From assembly GCA_020216845.1 (NCBI GenBank), contig JAIWNK010000155.1, forward strand, positions 1 through 18,205: 18,205 bases of DNA, read 5' to 3'. The notes under the pieces are model-generated. The model had not been told where the DNA came from, did no database searches, and saw only the letters and a list, made by a program, of their open reading frames with translations. The DNA comes from Anaerolinea sp. Its GTDB lineage: Bacteria > Chloroflexota > Anaerolineae > Anaerolineales > Anaerolineaceae. Position numbers and translations under genes: made by a program. Positions 1 through 7,132 of this stretch are shown here, one piece after another. Position 1 is the stretch's first letter. Every line of letters begins with the position of its first letter.

Positions 1-360
1 GCGCTGGCGGGGATTTACGAAACCCGCGGGGAGCTGGGCGAGGCGGAGCGGCTGTACCGGCAATCGCTGGCGATCCGGGAGGCGCTGGGGGACGTGCAGG
101 GCAAGGGGGCGACGTTGCACGCGCTGGGGCATTTGTATCAGATGCGCGGGGAGCTGGGCGAGGCGGAGCGGCTGTACCGGCAGGTTCTGGAGATTATGGA
201 GGCGCTTGGGGACGTGCAGGGCAAGGGGGCGACGCTGCACGCGCTGGCGGGGATTTACGTTGTGCGCGGGGAGCTGGGCGAGGCGGAGCGGCTGTACCGG
301 CAATCGCTGGAGATCCGGAAGGCGCTGGGGGACGTGCGGGGCAAGGGGGCGACGCTCGCC
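1..360 (+). repeat. 120-bp coding tandem repeat (TPR units)
   Basis: Three 120-bp units (1-120, 121-240, 241-360) are nearly identical in DNA, including silent positions; for example GGCGAGGCGGAGCGGCTGTA is the same in all three. Units 1 and 3 share GCGGGGATTTAC and CAATCGCTGG, whereas unit 2 differs there, an alternating pattern. The array continues off the left edge. Confidence 0.85.
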
Positions 361-774
361 ATGCTGGGGCAGTTGCTGGCGCAGCAAGGGCGCTTGGCCG
401 ATGGGCGGGCGATGGTGTTGCAGGCGTTGAGCTTGCTGGAGGGCATGGGCGCGGCAGGCGATGCGGCGCAGGTGCGGGAGATTTTACAGGCGATGGGCGG
501 CGAGGCCGTCGCTTCAGCGGGTGAATTAACGCCGCAGGTCTATCAGGCGCTGCTGCTTGTTGGGCAGGCGGTCTTTGCGGCGCGACGCGGTGCGGCGCTC
601 GATGCACAGGCTGAACAGGAATTGCAAGCAATGCAACAGGCTGGGGGTGTGTGGGTGTCGGTTGCTGCGTTCTTCCGGCAGGCGGCGCAGCCTGGTCAGG
701 CGTTGCCGGTGCTGCCGGAGGGGCTGCCGGCGCCGCTGCGTGCCATGTTGGAGGATTTTTTGTCGGTTTGGTAG
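1..774 (+). CDS. TPR-repeat protein, C-terminal part (5' end outside window)
   Basis: The frame is open from the first base of the window to a TAG at 772-774, so this is the 3' part of a longer gene. The visible protein starts inside a tetratricopeptide array of the 40-residue kind, with the signature GELGEAERLYRQ followed by ALGDVQGKGATLHAL. At least three repeats occur at exact 120-bp spacing (the GAERLYR-type codons recur at 40-60, 160-180 and 280-300), with a degenerate fourth helix pair (LGQLLAQQGRLADGRAM) after them. The last ~100 residues are a non-repeat, Ala/Gln-rich tail. Such proteins are protein-protein scaffolds; in Chloroflexota they are often fused to NB-ARC, CHAT or other effector domains at the missing N-terminus, so the biological role cannot be read here. 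The neighbour downstream is convergent. Confidence 0.85.
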   Translation, partial: ALAGIYETRGELGEAERLYRQSLAIREALGDVQGKGATLHALGHLYQMRGELGEAERLYRQVLEIMEALGDVQGKGATLHALAGIYVVRGELGEAERLYRQSLEIRKALGDVRGKGATLAMLGQLLAQQGRLADGRAMVLQALSLLEGMGAAGDAAQVREILQAMGGEAVASAGELTPQVYQALLLVGQAVFAARRGAALDAQAEQELQAMQQAGGVWVSVAAFFRQAAQPGQALPVLPEGLPAPLRAMLEDFLSVW

Positions 775-776
775 CA

Positions 777-1144
777 GGGGCAGGACTGGGTTTGTGCAGG
801 GCGGGGCAGGGTTCAAGACCGTCCTGCCCCTACGGTGTGTGTGTTTGTTGTGCGTGTTCCGTGCCTTCCGTGGTTCATTTGGGGTGGCAGGACTGGGTTT
901 GTGCAGGGCGGGGCAGCGTTCAAGACCGTCCTGCCCCTACGGTGTGTGTGTTTGTTCCGCGTATTCCGTGCCTTCCGTGGTTTTTATGGTGGGGTGGGCA
1001 GGACTGGGTTTGTGCAGGGCGGGGCAGCGTTCAAGACCGTCCTGCCCCTACGGGTGTGTGTTTGTTCCGCGTGTTCCGTGCCTTCCGTGGTTCATTTGGG
1101 GTGGGCAGGGTTCAAGACCGTCCTGCCCCTACGGGTGTGTGAGT
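777..1144. repeat. Intergenic tandem repeat, 3 units of 107-111 bp plus a partial fourth
   Basis: Units begin near 780, 887 and 998 (spacing 107 and 111 bp), with a shortened fourth from about 1105. Each has GGCAGGACTGGGTTTGTGCA, then GTTCAAGACCGTCCTGCCCC, a TACGG-TGTG stretch and TTCCGTGCCTTCCGTGGTT. In unit 1 GGGGCAGGAC (777-786) is the perfect inverted complement of GTCCTGCCCC (821-830), and a second GGGGCAGG lies inside, so each unit can form a hairpin. Unit 4 lacks the first ~27 bp and keeps only the core. Short frames are open across the block in several phases but only because of the repeated low-stop sequence. I see no gene in it. Role unknown; similar blocks could be MITE-like or transcript-end elements. 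Confidence 0.85.
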
Positions 1145-1160
1145 TTGTGTGGGGAAACGG

Positions 1161-1192
1161 GCCACCCCCCTCTGGGTGGAGAGGGGGGTGGC
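1161..1192. terminator. Perfect 13-bp hairpin between convergent genes (possible bidirectional terminator)
   Basis: Positions 1161-1173 (GCCACCCCCCTCT) are the exact reverse complement of 1180-1192, with a 6-nt loop GGGTGG. It lies 27 bp beyond the gdhA stop and beyond the TPR gene and its repeat block. There is no T-tract on either strand, so it is not a classical intrinsic terminator; it may stabilise 3' ends or act with Rho. Confidence 0.5.
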
Positions 1193-1223
1193 AAAAGGAG
1201 GTGAGAAATTGCGTAAGGTTTAG
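1193..1223 (+). other. Orphan Shine-Dalgarno sequence with a 4-codon minigene
   Basis: AAGGAGGTGA at 1195-1204 is a full 10-nt match to the anti-Shine-Dalgarno end of 16S rRNA, the strongest in the window. Seven nucleotides after GGAGG (1197-1201) comes TTG CGT AAG GTT TAG (1209-1223), a four-codon frame that ends over the gdhA stop. No longer frame with a start at proper spacing follows. Function is unproven; it may be chance or part of the repeat block. Confidence 0.3.
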
Positions 1224-2506
1224 ATCCAGCCGCGCAGTTCCATCGCCTTGACCACGCGCGCAATTGCTACCATGTAGGCGGCATCGCGCATGAAGACGTT
1301 TTCCTGCAAGGCCATATCCAACACGCTCTTGAAGGCCAGGGTCATCTTGGTGTCGAGCTTTTCGAGGACTTCTTCCTTCGTCCAGTAGAAGTTCATGTCG
1401 TTTTGCACACCTTCGAAATACGAGACCGTCACACCACCCGCATTGCAGAGGAAGTCGGGGATGACGAAGATGCCGCGTTCTTTGATGACTTCGTCGGCTT
1501 CGGGGGTCGTCGGGCCATTGGCGCCTTCGGCAATCAGGCGGACGCGCGGGCTGATCTTCTGCACGGTTTCGGCATTGATCTGCCCTTCGAGGGCGGCCGG
1601 GATGAGGATTTCAACATCTTTGCTGATCCAGGCATCGCCGGGTTCGATGACGTAGCCGGCGGCTTTGGCAGCTTCTTTGTCAATCGTGCCGTATTGGTCG
1701 GTGATGGACATGAGGAAGCGGGCATCAATGCCATCTTCTTTGGTGAAGGTGTAGGAGGTGCGGTCGGCGCGGTCCCAGCAGGAAACGCAAATGACCTTGC
1801 CGCCCAAGATTTCGGCGTAGCCGATGGCCGCGTATTGCGCCACATTGCCAAAGCCCTGAATGGCGACTTTGCAAGTCTTGGGGTCCATGCCCAGGTGCTT
1901 CATGGCTTCGCGAACGGTGTAGATGACGCCAAAGCCGGTTGCTTCGGTGCGGCCCAAAGAGCCACCGCCGCCAACGGGTTTGCCGGTGATGACGCCGGGG
2001 GTGTATTCGCCGACGAGTTTGGAATATTCATCCATCATCCAGCCCATCATCTGCGGGGTTGTGCCAACATCGGGGGCGGGCACATCCTGGCGGTTGCCAA
2101 TGTTGCGCCACATTTGCTGCACCCAACCGCGGCACAGGCGTTCTTTTTCGCCAACTGACAGGGTCGCCGGGTCTACAATCACACCACCCTTGCCGCCACC
2201 CAGGGGGATGTCGGCAACGGCGCATTTCCAGGTCATCCAGGTCGCCAGGGCGCGGACGGTGTCAATCGTCTCCGCCGGGTGGAAGCGGATGCCACCCTTG
2301 TTGGGGCCGCGAGCATCGTTGTGTTGCACACGAAAACCTTGGAAGACGCGGATTGTACCGTCATCCATGCGCACGGGAATGCGGAACGCAAACTCGCGCA
2401 GCGGCCAGCGCAAAATTTCGCGCACCTGCGGATCGAGCTTGAGCAAATCCGCAACGTGATCGAACTGACGCTGTGCCATTTCAAACGCATTGGTCTGTCC
2501 TGCCAT
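1220..2506 (-). CDS. gdhA: Glutamate dehydrogenase (Glu/Leu/Phe/Val dehydrogenase family)
   Basis: A 428-residue enzyme of the usual hexameric GDH length (about 410-450). It interconverts glutamate and 2-oxoglutarate plus ammonia with NAD(P), linking nitrogen and carbon metabolism in the cytosol. Visible motifs: KGGIRFHP (70-77), the substrate-site lysine K94 in TWKCAVADIP, the glycine-rich loop PLGGGKGG with catalytic-region K106, DVPAPDVGT (catalytic Asp D146) and the Rossmann fingerprint QGFGNVA (217-223). I start at the ATG at 2506 (MAGQTN) because AGGAGAGG lies just upstream (2512-2519) and because the longer frame to 2614 would run through the predicted promoter. NAD versus NADP preference cannot be decided. 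Single gene with its own promoter, convergent with the TPR gene. Confidence 0.95.
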   Translation of the reverse strand: MAGQTNAFEMAQRQFDHVADLLKLDPQVREILRWPLREFAFRIPVRMDDGTIRVFQGFRVQHNDARGPNKGGIRFHPAETIDTVRALATWMTWKCAVADIPLGGGKGGVIVDPATLSVGEKERLCRGWVQQMWRNIGNRQDVPAPDVGTTPQMMGWMMDEYSKLVGEYTPGVITGKPVGGGGSLGRTEATGFGVIYTVREAMKHLGMDPKTCKVAIQGFGNVAQYAAIGYAEILGGKVICVSCWDRADRTSYTFTKEDGIDARFLMSITDQYGTIDKEAAKAAGYVIEPGDAWISKDVEILIPAALEGQINAETVQKISPRVRLIAEGANGPTTPEADEVIKERGIFVIPDFLCNAGGVTVSYFEGVQNDMNFYWTKEEVLEKLDTKMTLAFKSVLDMALQENVFMRDAAYMVAIARVVKAMELRGWI

Positions 2507-2586
2507 TGAAACCTCTCCTGTTTGAGATTTGAAAAAATAGGTTTGATGCCGATTTGCGGCAAAGTGAACCATGAAGTACAGCGTTA

Positions 2587-2614
2587 AGTGTACCCTTCTG
2601 ATGGGGAACGTCAA
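2587..2614 (-). promoter_or_regulatory. Promoter of gdhA
   Basis: On the minus strand TTGACG (2609-2614) is followed after 16 bp by TACACT (2587-2592), a good sigma-70-type pair. Transcription would start near 2580, giving a leader of about 75 nt with an AGGAGAGG ribosome site before the gdhA ATG. Confidence 0.55.
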
Positions 2615-2682
2615 GATAATGAAAATCGTCTATCGTTTATGACCCCTGCTTAAAATCGGGTGACTTTCGTAATGCTGCAAGC

Positions 2683-4725
2683 TCAGTTGTCACACACGGC
2701 TTGTAAGACGATGGCGCTGCGTGGTACCAACAGGTAATGGGATGCGTGCTGCAGGGGCTGAGGTGGGTTGCAAAAATCCTGTCCGCCGGGGCGGGCGCTA
2801 TCGCTGACCAGTGCCCATTGCCAGCCGGTGGGCAATAGCGGCAGCTCAAAGCTCAGCGCTTCCCAATAGGCGTTGAAAGCCAGGTAGATGCGTTCGCAGC
2901 TATCCGGCTCGCCCAACTCGCAGGCCAGGCTGTGCGAATACACACCCCAATCGGGGGCGTTGAGGTGCACACCATGCCAGATGAGCTGTGGCCCGCCGGG
3001 GTCGCTCCAAAAATAGGGCTGCTTGAAGAGGTTGAGCGAGCTGCGCCAGGCAATGAATTGTTTGATGAAGTTCAGCAAATTTATCTGTTGGGAGAGGCTA
3101 TTCCAATCGAAGGCGACGCGTTGACAATAGGCGTTGTTGTTGCCCTGTTGGCTGCGGCGCACTTCATCCCCCATCAGCAGCATGGGGGTGCCCTGTGCAC
3201 AAAGCAAGCTGATGAAGAAGTTCTTGATCTGCCGCGCCCGCAAGGCTTCGATTTGCGGGTCGTCGGTTGGCCCTTCCACGCCGCAGTTCCAGCTGAAGTT
3301 GGCATCCAGGCCGTCGCGGTTGCCCTGCAGGTTGCGCTCGTTGTGCTTTTGGTTGTATGAAACCAGGTCGTTGAGGGTGAAGCCATCGTGACAGGTGACA
3401 AAATTGATGCTGCGTGCCGGGATGCGGTCGGTTTGCGGATAGAGATCACGGCTGCCGCTCAGCCGGGCGGCAAAATGGCGCACGCTGTTGGTGTCGCCTT
3501 TGAGGAAACGCCGCACGTCATCGCGAAACTGACCGTTCCACTCTGCCCAACGATGGCCGATGAAGGAGCCCACCTGATAAAGCCCGCCAGCATCCCAGGC
3601 TTCGGCGATGATTTTGGTGCCCGCCAGGATTGGGTCGGATTCGATTTCCCACAGGATGGGCGGGTCGTTGAGCGGTTGTCCGTGCTTGTCGCGCGCCAGC
3701 ACCGAAGCCAGGTCAAAACGGAAGCCGTCTACGTGCATTCCCTGCACCCAGTAATGCAGACAGTCCATAATCATGCGGCGGACAATCGAATGGCTTGCAT
3801 CCAGCGAGTTGCCGCAGCCGCTGTAATCCTGATAGCGTTCGGGGTGTTGTGGGTCAATCAGGTAATAGGCGCGGTTTTCAATGCCGCGCAGGCTGAGGGT
3901 CGGCCCTTCGGGGCCGTTTTCGGCGGTGTGATTGAAGACGACATCGAGGATGACCTCAATGCCGGCGCGATGAAAGGCCTTGACCATTTGGCGAAATTCC
4001 ATCACCGGGCCAAGCGGGGTGCGCTGTGAGCTGTAAGCATCATGTGGGGCAAAGAAGGCCATCGGGGCGTAGCCCCAATCGTTGGAGAGGCCAAAGGGGG
4101 CTTCTTGGGCGTCAAATTGTTGCACGGGGAGCAGTTCGACGGCGGTGATGCCAAGTTGTTTCAGGTAGGGGATCTTTTCGATTAAGCCAGCATAGCTGCC
4201 GCGTAGTTCGGCGGGCAGGCCAGAGCTTTCGTCACGGGTGAAGGCGCCGACGTGCAGCTCGTAGAGCACAGAGCTGGCAAAGGGATGTTGCAGCGGTTCA
4301 TCGCCTTCCCAATCATAGCCGCGCAAATCTACAACGACGCAGCGGGCAGCTTCGGCGCAGTTATCGCCTGGTTGGCTTGCCGCTTTGCGGCGATAGGTGT
4401 GGGTGGTGACGGCGCGGGCGTAGGGGTCGAGCAGCACTTTGGTCGGGTCAAAGCGCAGGCCGCGCTCTGGAACATAAGGGCCATAGACGCGATAGGCATA
4501 GAGCTGCCCGGCGCCAATTCCGGGGACGAAGATGTGCCAGTAATAAAAGGTGCGGTTGATTTGCGGGTCGAGGCGCAGGATGTGTTGGGGTTGAGGGTCT
4601 TCGGGGTTGGCAAACAGCAACAACTCAACACCGGTGGCGTTGCGCGAGAAGAGCGAGAAGTTGACGCCACCGCGCATCGGTGTGGCGCCCAGGGGGGCAG
4701 CATGTCCCGGTAGCGGGGAATTCAT
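2683..4725 (-). CDS. glgX: Glycogen debranching enzyme GlgX (GH13, isoamylase type)
   Basis: A 680-residue protein, close to the family length of about 650-720. It hydrolyses alpha-1,6 branch points of phosphorylase-limit glycogen, releasing short maltooligosaccharides. An N-terminal CBM48-like domain (about 10-100, with GGVNFSLFSRNAT) precedes the GH13 barrel. Conserved regions: DVVFNHTAE (261-269), DGFRFDLAS with nucleophile D338, AEAWDAGG with acid/base E375, and CHDGFTLNDLVSYNQKHN with the transition-state Asp D447. The ATG at 4725 (MNSPLPG) fits the domain start; a frame extending to 4800 adds 25 residues across the promoter and is rejected. No ribosome site precedes the ATG; instead TATAAT lies 6 nt upstream, so the message is probably leaderless. 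No other glycogen genes are adjacent. Divergent from the transporter pair. Confidence 0.93.
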   Translation of the reverse strand: MNSPLPGHAAPLGATPMRGGVNFSLFSRNATGVELLLFANPEDPQPQHILRLDPQINRTFYYWHIFVPGIGAGQLYAYRVYGPYVPERGLRFDPTKVLLDPYARAVTTHTYRRKAASQPGDNCAEAARCVVVDLRGYDWEGDEPLQHPFASSVLYELHVGAFTRDESSGLPAELRGSYAGLIEKIPYLKQLGITAVELLPVQQFDAQEAPFGLSNDWGYAPMAFFAPHDAYSSQRTPLGPVMEFRQMVKAFHRAGIEVILDVVFNHTAENGPEGPTLSLRGIENRAYYLIDPQHPERYQDYSGCGNSLDASHSIVRRMIMDCLHYWVQGMHVDGFRFDLASVLARDKHGQPLNDPPILWEIESDPILAGTKIIAEAWDAGGLYQVGSFIGHRWAEWNGQFRDDVRRFLKGDTNSVRHFAARLSGSRDLYPQTDRIPARSINFVTCHDGFTLNDLVSYNQKHNERNLQGNRDGLDANFSWNCGVEGPTDDPQIEALRARQIKNFFISLLCAQGTPMLLMGDEVRRSQQGNNNAYCQRVAFDWNSLSQQINLLNFIKQFIAWRSSLNLFKQPYFWSDPGGPQLIWHGVHLNAPDWGVYSHSLACELGEPDSCERIYLAFNAYWEALSFELPLLPTGWQWALVSDSARPGGQDFCNPPQPLQHASHYLLVPRSAIVLQAVCDN

Positions 4726-4731
4726 AGATTC

Positions 4732-4737
4732 ATTATA
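4732..4737 (-). promoter_or_regulatory. -10 box of glgX, leaderless type
   Basis: Minus-strand TATAAT is followed by GAATCT and then the glgX ATG (4725). A start 7 nt beyond the -10 box falls on the A of the ATG. No convincing -35 is visible. Confidence 0.6.
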
Positions 4738-4802
4738 TACCTTCAGACGCAAAAGCGAGCACCGGTTCGGGTGCGTTTTTCGGCCAAAGACGATATTCAT
4801 GA

Positions 4803-4808
4803 TATGAT
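4803..4808 (+). promoter_or_regulatory. Possible -10 box for the EamA transporter pair
   Basis: TATGAT matches TATAAT at 5 of 6 positions. A start near 4815 would give a leader of about 25-28 nt carrying GGAGG (4827-4831). No clear -35. Confidence 0.35.
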
Positions 4809-4842
4809 AGGGGGCATTCTGTTTGTGGAGGCAGGTGTTGTG

Positions 4843-5745
4843 ATGCCAGGTATATTTTTGGGCGAAGTAGCGGCCCTTAGCGCTGCACTGGCCTGGGCAG
4901 TGGCTGCCGTTTGGTTTGAGCGCGTCGGTCGGCAGGTGCGTCCGATGGAACTGAATTTGCTAAAAGGCAGCGGAGCCTTGCTGCTGATGCTGGCAACTTT
5001 GTTGCTGACCGGGGATTGGTTTGCGCACCTCCCACCGTTGGCCCTGGTTCTGCTGCTGTTGAGTGGGGCATTGGGCATTGGTTTGGGCGATAGTGCCTAT
5101 TTTGAGGCGCTGCGCCGGTTGGGGGTGCGGCGGGCGTTGTTGTTGGGCACTCTGGCGCCGCCGATGACGGCGCTGTTGGGGTTGTTGCTCGGCGAAACGC
5201 TGAGCTTCAGCGCCTGGGCGGGGGTGCTGCTGACGAGCGGTGGCGTGGCCTGGGTGATTACCGAGCGTACGCCGGGCTACACTGCTGTGCAGCAAAGCGA
5301 TGTGCGGCGCGGGGTTTTGTTTGGCGTGGCGGCGGCGTTGGCGCAGGCGGGCGGGGCGATTCTTTCGCGCCTGGTTTTCTTGCAGACGACCGTCAGTCCG
5401 CTGCAAAGTGCCATTTTGCGCCTTGCGGCGGGGGTGGCGTTGTTGTTTGTGCTGTTGCTTGTGCAGCGGCAGGCCTTGTTGAGCTGGCGCAAGCTGCCGC
5501 AGGCGCGTCAATTGCTGGGGTGGTTGGCTTTGGCGGTGTTGGTTGGCACCTTTTTGGCGATTTGGTTGCAGCAGATTTCCTTCAAGCTGGCCCCAACCGC
5601 AATTGCACAGACTTTGTTGGCGACGAGCCCCATCTTTGGCTTGTCAATTGCCTGGCGGATGGGGGAGAAGCTCAGCCCGCGCGCCATTTTGGGCGTGCTG
5701 GTGGCGGTTGGCGGCGTGATGTTGCTCTTCTTGGGGCCGCAATGA
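4843..5745 (+). CDS. EamA/DMT-family membrane transporter (first of pair)
   Basis: A 300-residue, very hydrophobic protein with the standard drug/metabolite transporter layout: ten predicted membrane helices in two EamA halves (about 4-140 and 150-298). The first half carries SAALAWAVAAVWFERVG and GDSAYFEALRRLGVRRA, the second ends VLVAVGGVMLLF, both typical of EamA repeats. Substrates of this family range from amino acids to nucleotide sugars and cannot be deduced. Start choice: GGAGG at 4827-4831 is 11 nt before ATG 4843 and 8 nt before an in-frame GTG at 4840, so the true start may be one codon earlier; upstream codons 4771 (GTG) and 4804 (ATG) lack a ribosome site. The next gene overlaps its stop by ATGA. 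Confidence 0.88.
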   Translation: MPGIFLGEVAALSAALAWAVAAVWFERVGRQVRPMELNLLKGSGALLLMLATLLLTGDWFAHLPPLALVLLLLSGALGIGLGDSAYFEALRRLGVRRALLLGTLAPPMTALLGLLLGETLSFSAWAGVLLTSGGVAWVITERTPGYTAVQQSDVRRGVLFGVAAALAQAGGAILSRLVFLQTTVSPLQSAILRLAAGVALLFVLLLVQRQALLSWRKLPQARQLLGWLALAVLVGTFLAIWLQQISFKLAPTAIAQTLLATSPIFGLSIAWRMGEKLSPRAILGVLVAVGGVMLLFLGPQ

Positions 5746-6611
5746 GCCGGGTCCGTTCTTCCTTGCCGCTTTTGTTGGCGGCGGTGATTTGGGGCTTTGC
5801 CTTCGTTGCGCAGCGGGTGGGCATGGAATTTGTCGGTCCGTTCACGTTCAACGCGGTGCGGTTTGCCCTGGGCGGGCTCTCGCTCTTGCCGGCGGCTTAT
5901 TTCTTGCGGCGGGCAAAGCCTGCGCCGCGCCCACGGTTGTTGTTGGGCGGGGGGGTGCTGTTGGGGGTGGTGTTGTTTGGCGGGGCGTCTTTGCAGCAGA
6001 TGGGCCTGGTGTTCACAACCGCTGGGAAAGCGGGCTTCATCACGGGGCTGTATGTCGTCTTGACGCCGCTGCTGGGGTTGCTTTGGCGGCAAAAGACGAG
6101 CTGGAACGCCTGGTTGGGGGCGTTGTTGGCCGTGCTGGGGCTGTATTTGTTGACGGTCGAGGGGCCGCTTTCAATTGGGCGCGGCGATGCGTTGGTGTTG
6201 CTGGGTGCCTTTTTCTGGGCGGGGCATGTGCAGTTGACCGGTTGGCTGGTGCAGCGTTTGGATGCGTTGTGGCTTTCGGTGGTGCAATTCGCGGTGTGCG
6301 CGCTGTTGAGCGCGGTTGTGGCCTGTTTGGGCGAGGGGGTTGCGCTGAGCGGGTTGCAACAGGCGGCAGCAGCGATTTTGTATGGCGGTTTGCTGTCGGT
6401 GGGGGTGGCCTATACGCTGCAGGTCGTCGGGCAAAAAAACGCACCGCCGGCATTGGCGGCGGTGTTGTTGAGCCTGGAAACAGTCTTTGCAGCATTGGGG
6501 GGGTGGTGGCTGCTGGGGGAAATGCTGTCTGGGCGCGCCTTGTGGGGCTGCGCGTGCATGTTTGCTGGCATGTTGGTTTCGCAGGTGGACTGGCGCGGGT
6601 TGAAAAACTAG
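5742..6611 (+). CDS. EamA/DMT-family membrane transporter (second of pair)
   Basis: A 289-residue, ten-helix protein with two EamA halves. It shows the family's opening AAVIWGFAFVAQRVGMEFVG, the central FTTAGKAGFITGLYVVLTPL and the closing SLETVFAALGGWWLLGEMLS, the last closely matching the YddG/RhaT-like EamA consensus. The ATG at 5742 overlaps the TGA of the first transporter (ATGA), so the two are translationally coupled; the longer upstream frame lies inside gene 1 and is rejected. The two proteins are only distantly similar, so they are probably two separate transporters or a heterodimeric pair rather than a fresh duplication. The 3' end overlaps the convergent PilZ gene. Confidence 0.88.
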   Translation: MSRVRSSLPLLLAAVIWGFAFVAQRVGMEFVGPFTFNAVRFALGGLSLLPAAYFLRRAKPAPRPRLLLGGGVLLGVVLFGGASLQQMGLVFTTAGKAGFITGLYVVLTPLLGLLWRQKTSWNAWLGALLAVLGLYLLTVEGPLSIGRGDALVLLGAFFWAGHVQLTGWLVQRLDALWLSVVQFAVCALLSAVVACLGEGVALSGLQQAAAAILYGGLLSVGVAYTLQVVGQKNAPPALAAVLLSLETVFAALGGWWLLGEMLSGRALWGCACMFAGMLVSQVDWRGLKN

Positions 6612-6979
6612 TCGGCGTTTGCCTCGGCCTGTTCTTCTGGCAATTCCTGGCCGTTTTCCTCTGTCAGGTCAATGGCAAATTGGACGCGATCATCGGTGTA
6701 TTCCACCCGCACGACCTTGCCCTGCACTGTGAGGGTTGCCTGTCCATCCTCGCGGGCCACTTCTAAGGTGACGATGTCACCTGCTTTTAGCTCGGCTTCC
6801 TGGGTCAAACGAACCAAAATGCCGACAGCGCTGACATTGACCGCTTTGCCGCGCGCCTTGACGGGTTTGACAATGCGCACAGCACGGCTGACATCAAACC
6901 GATTGGCACGGCGGGTGTTCGGAAACCCCAATGACTCGCGATCGTCCTCGTCCACTTTTGCCTCCAACACTTTTTGCAA
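6608..6979 (-). CDS. PilZ-domain protein (probable cyclic di-GMP receptor)
   Basis: A 123-residue single-domain protein. Both PilZ ligand motifs are present: RxxxR as R23-RAN-R27, and (D/N)xSxxG as N48-V-S50-A-V-G53, followed by the beta-barrel strands LKAGDIVTLEV and QGKVVRVEY. PilZ domains bind cyclic di-GMP and pass the signal to partners in motility, surface attachment or polysaccharide synthesis; no partner is fused or adjacent here. The acidic tail (EENGQELPEEQAEANAD) is unlike the core. The first codon is TTG (6977-6979), with an AAGAGAG stretch a few bases upstream; a GTG three codons in is an alternative. Its TAG overlaps the stop of the convergent transporter gene. Confidence 0.8.
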   Translation of the reverse strand: MQKVLEAKVDEDDRESLGFPNTRRANRFDVSRAVRIVKPVKARGKAVNVSAVGILVRLTQEAELKAGDIVTLEVAREDGQATLTVQGKVVRVEYTDDRVQFAIDLTEENGQELPEEQAEANAD

Positions 6980-6995
6980 TCAAACTCTCTTCGTT

Positions 6996-7001
6996 ATGAT
7001 A
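6996..7001 (-). promoter_or_regulatory. Possible -10 box of the PilZ gene
   Basis: Minus-strand TATCAT (5 of 6 matches to TATAAT) lies 16 nt before the TTG start, giving a leader of about 10 nt that still holds AAGAGAG. No good -35. Confidence 0.35.
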
Positions 7002-7076
7002 GCATATTTTGGCGGTGCAGTTTCTTCAGGTTTGGTTTCAAATTTTCAGCGTCTGGTTGGGGGCAGCGTAGATTGC

Positions 7077-7112
7077 AAAAAAGGGGCTGTTCAACCCATG
7101 CTGAACAGCCCC
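7077..7112 (-). terminator. Intrinsic terminator of the peroxiredoxin / winged-helix operon
   Basis: A perfect 11-bp stem GGGGCTGTTCA (7083-7093 with 7102-7112), 8-nt loop, followed on the minus strand by six T residues (7077-7082). It lies about 20 bp past the winged-helix gene stop. Confidence 0.9.
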
Positions 7113-7132
7113 GTGGGGTTGATGAGGGTTTC

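Noticed and set aside
777..1144. CRISPR array
   Set aside because: The repeats are over 100 bp with no unique spacers between them, and there are no cas genes in the window.
557..1251. Open frames through the tandem repeat block (557-1204, 651-1142, 835-1251, plus strand)
   Set aside because: Their products are repeated Cys/Arg/Pro-rich strings such as FRAFRG and RPSCPYG from the same DNA in different phases. They arise from GC-rich repeats with few stops, have no ribosome site and overlap the TPR gene.
2507..2614. N-terminal extension of gdhA to 2614
   Set aside because: The added 36 residues do not resemble GDH and would run through the promoter TTGACG-16-TACACT and the AGGAGAGG ribosome site.
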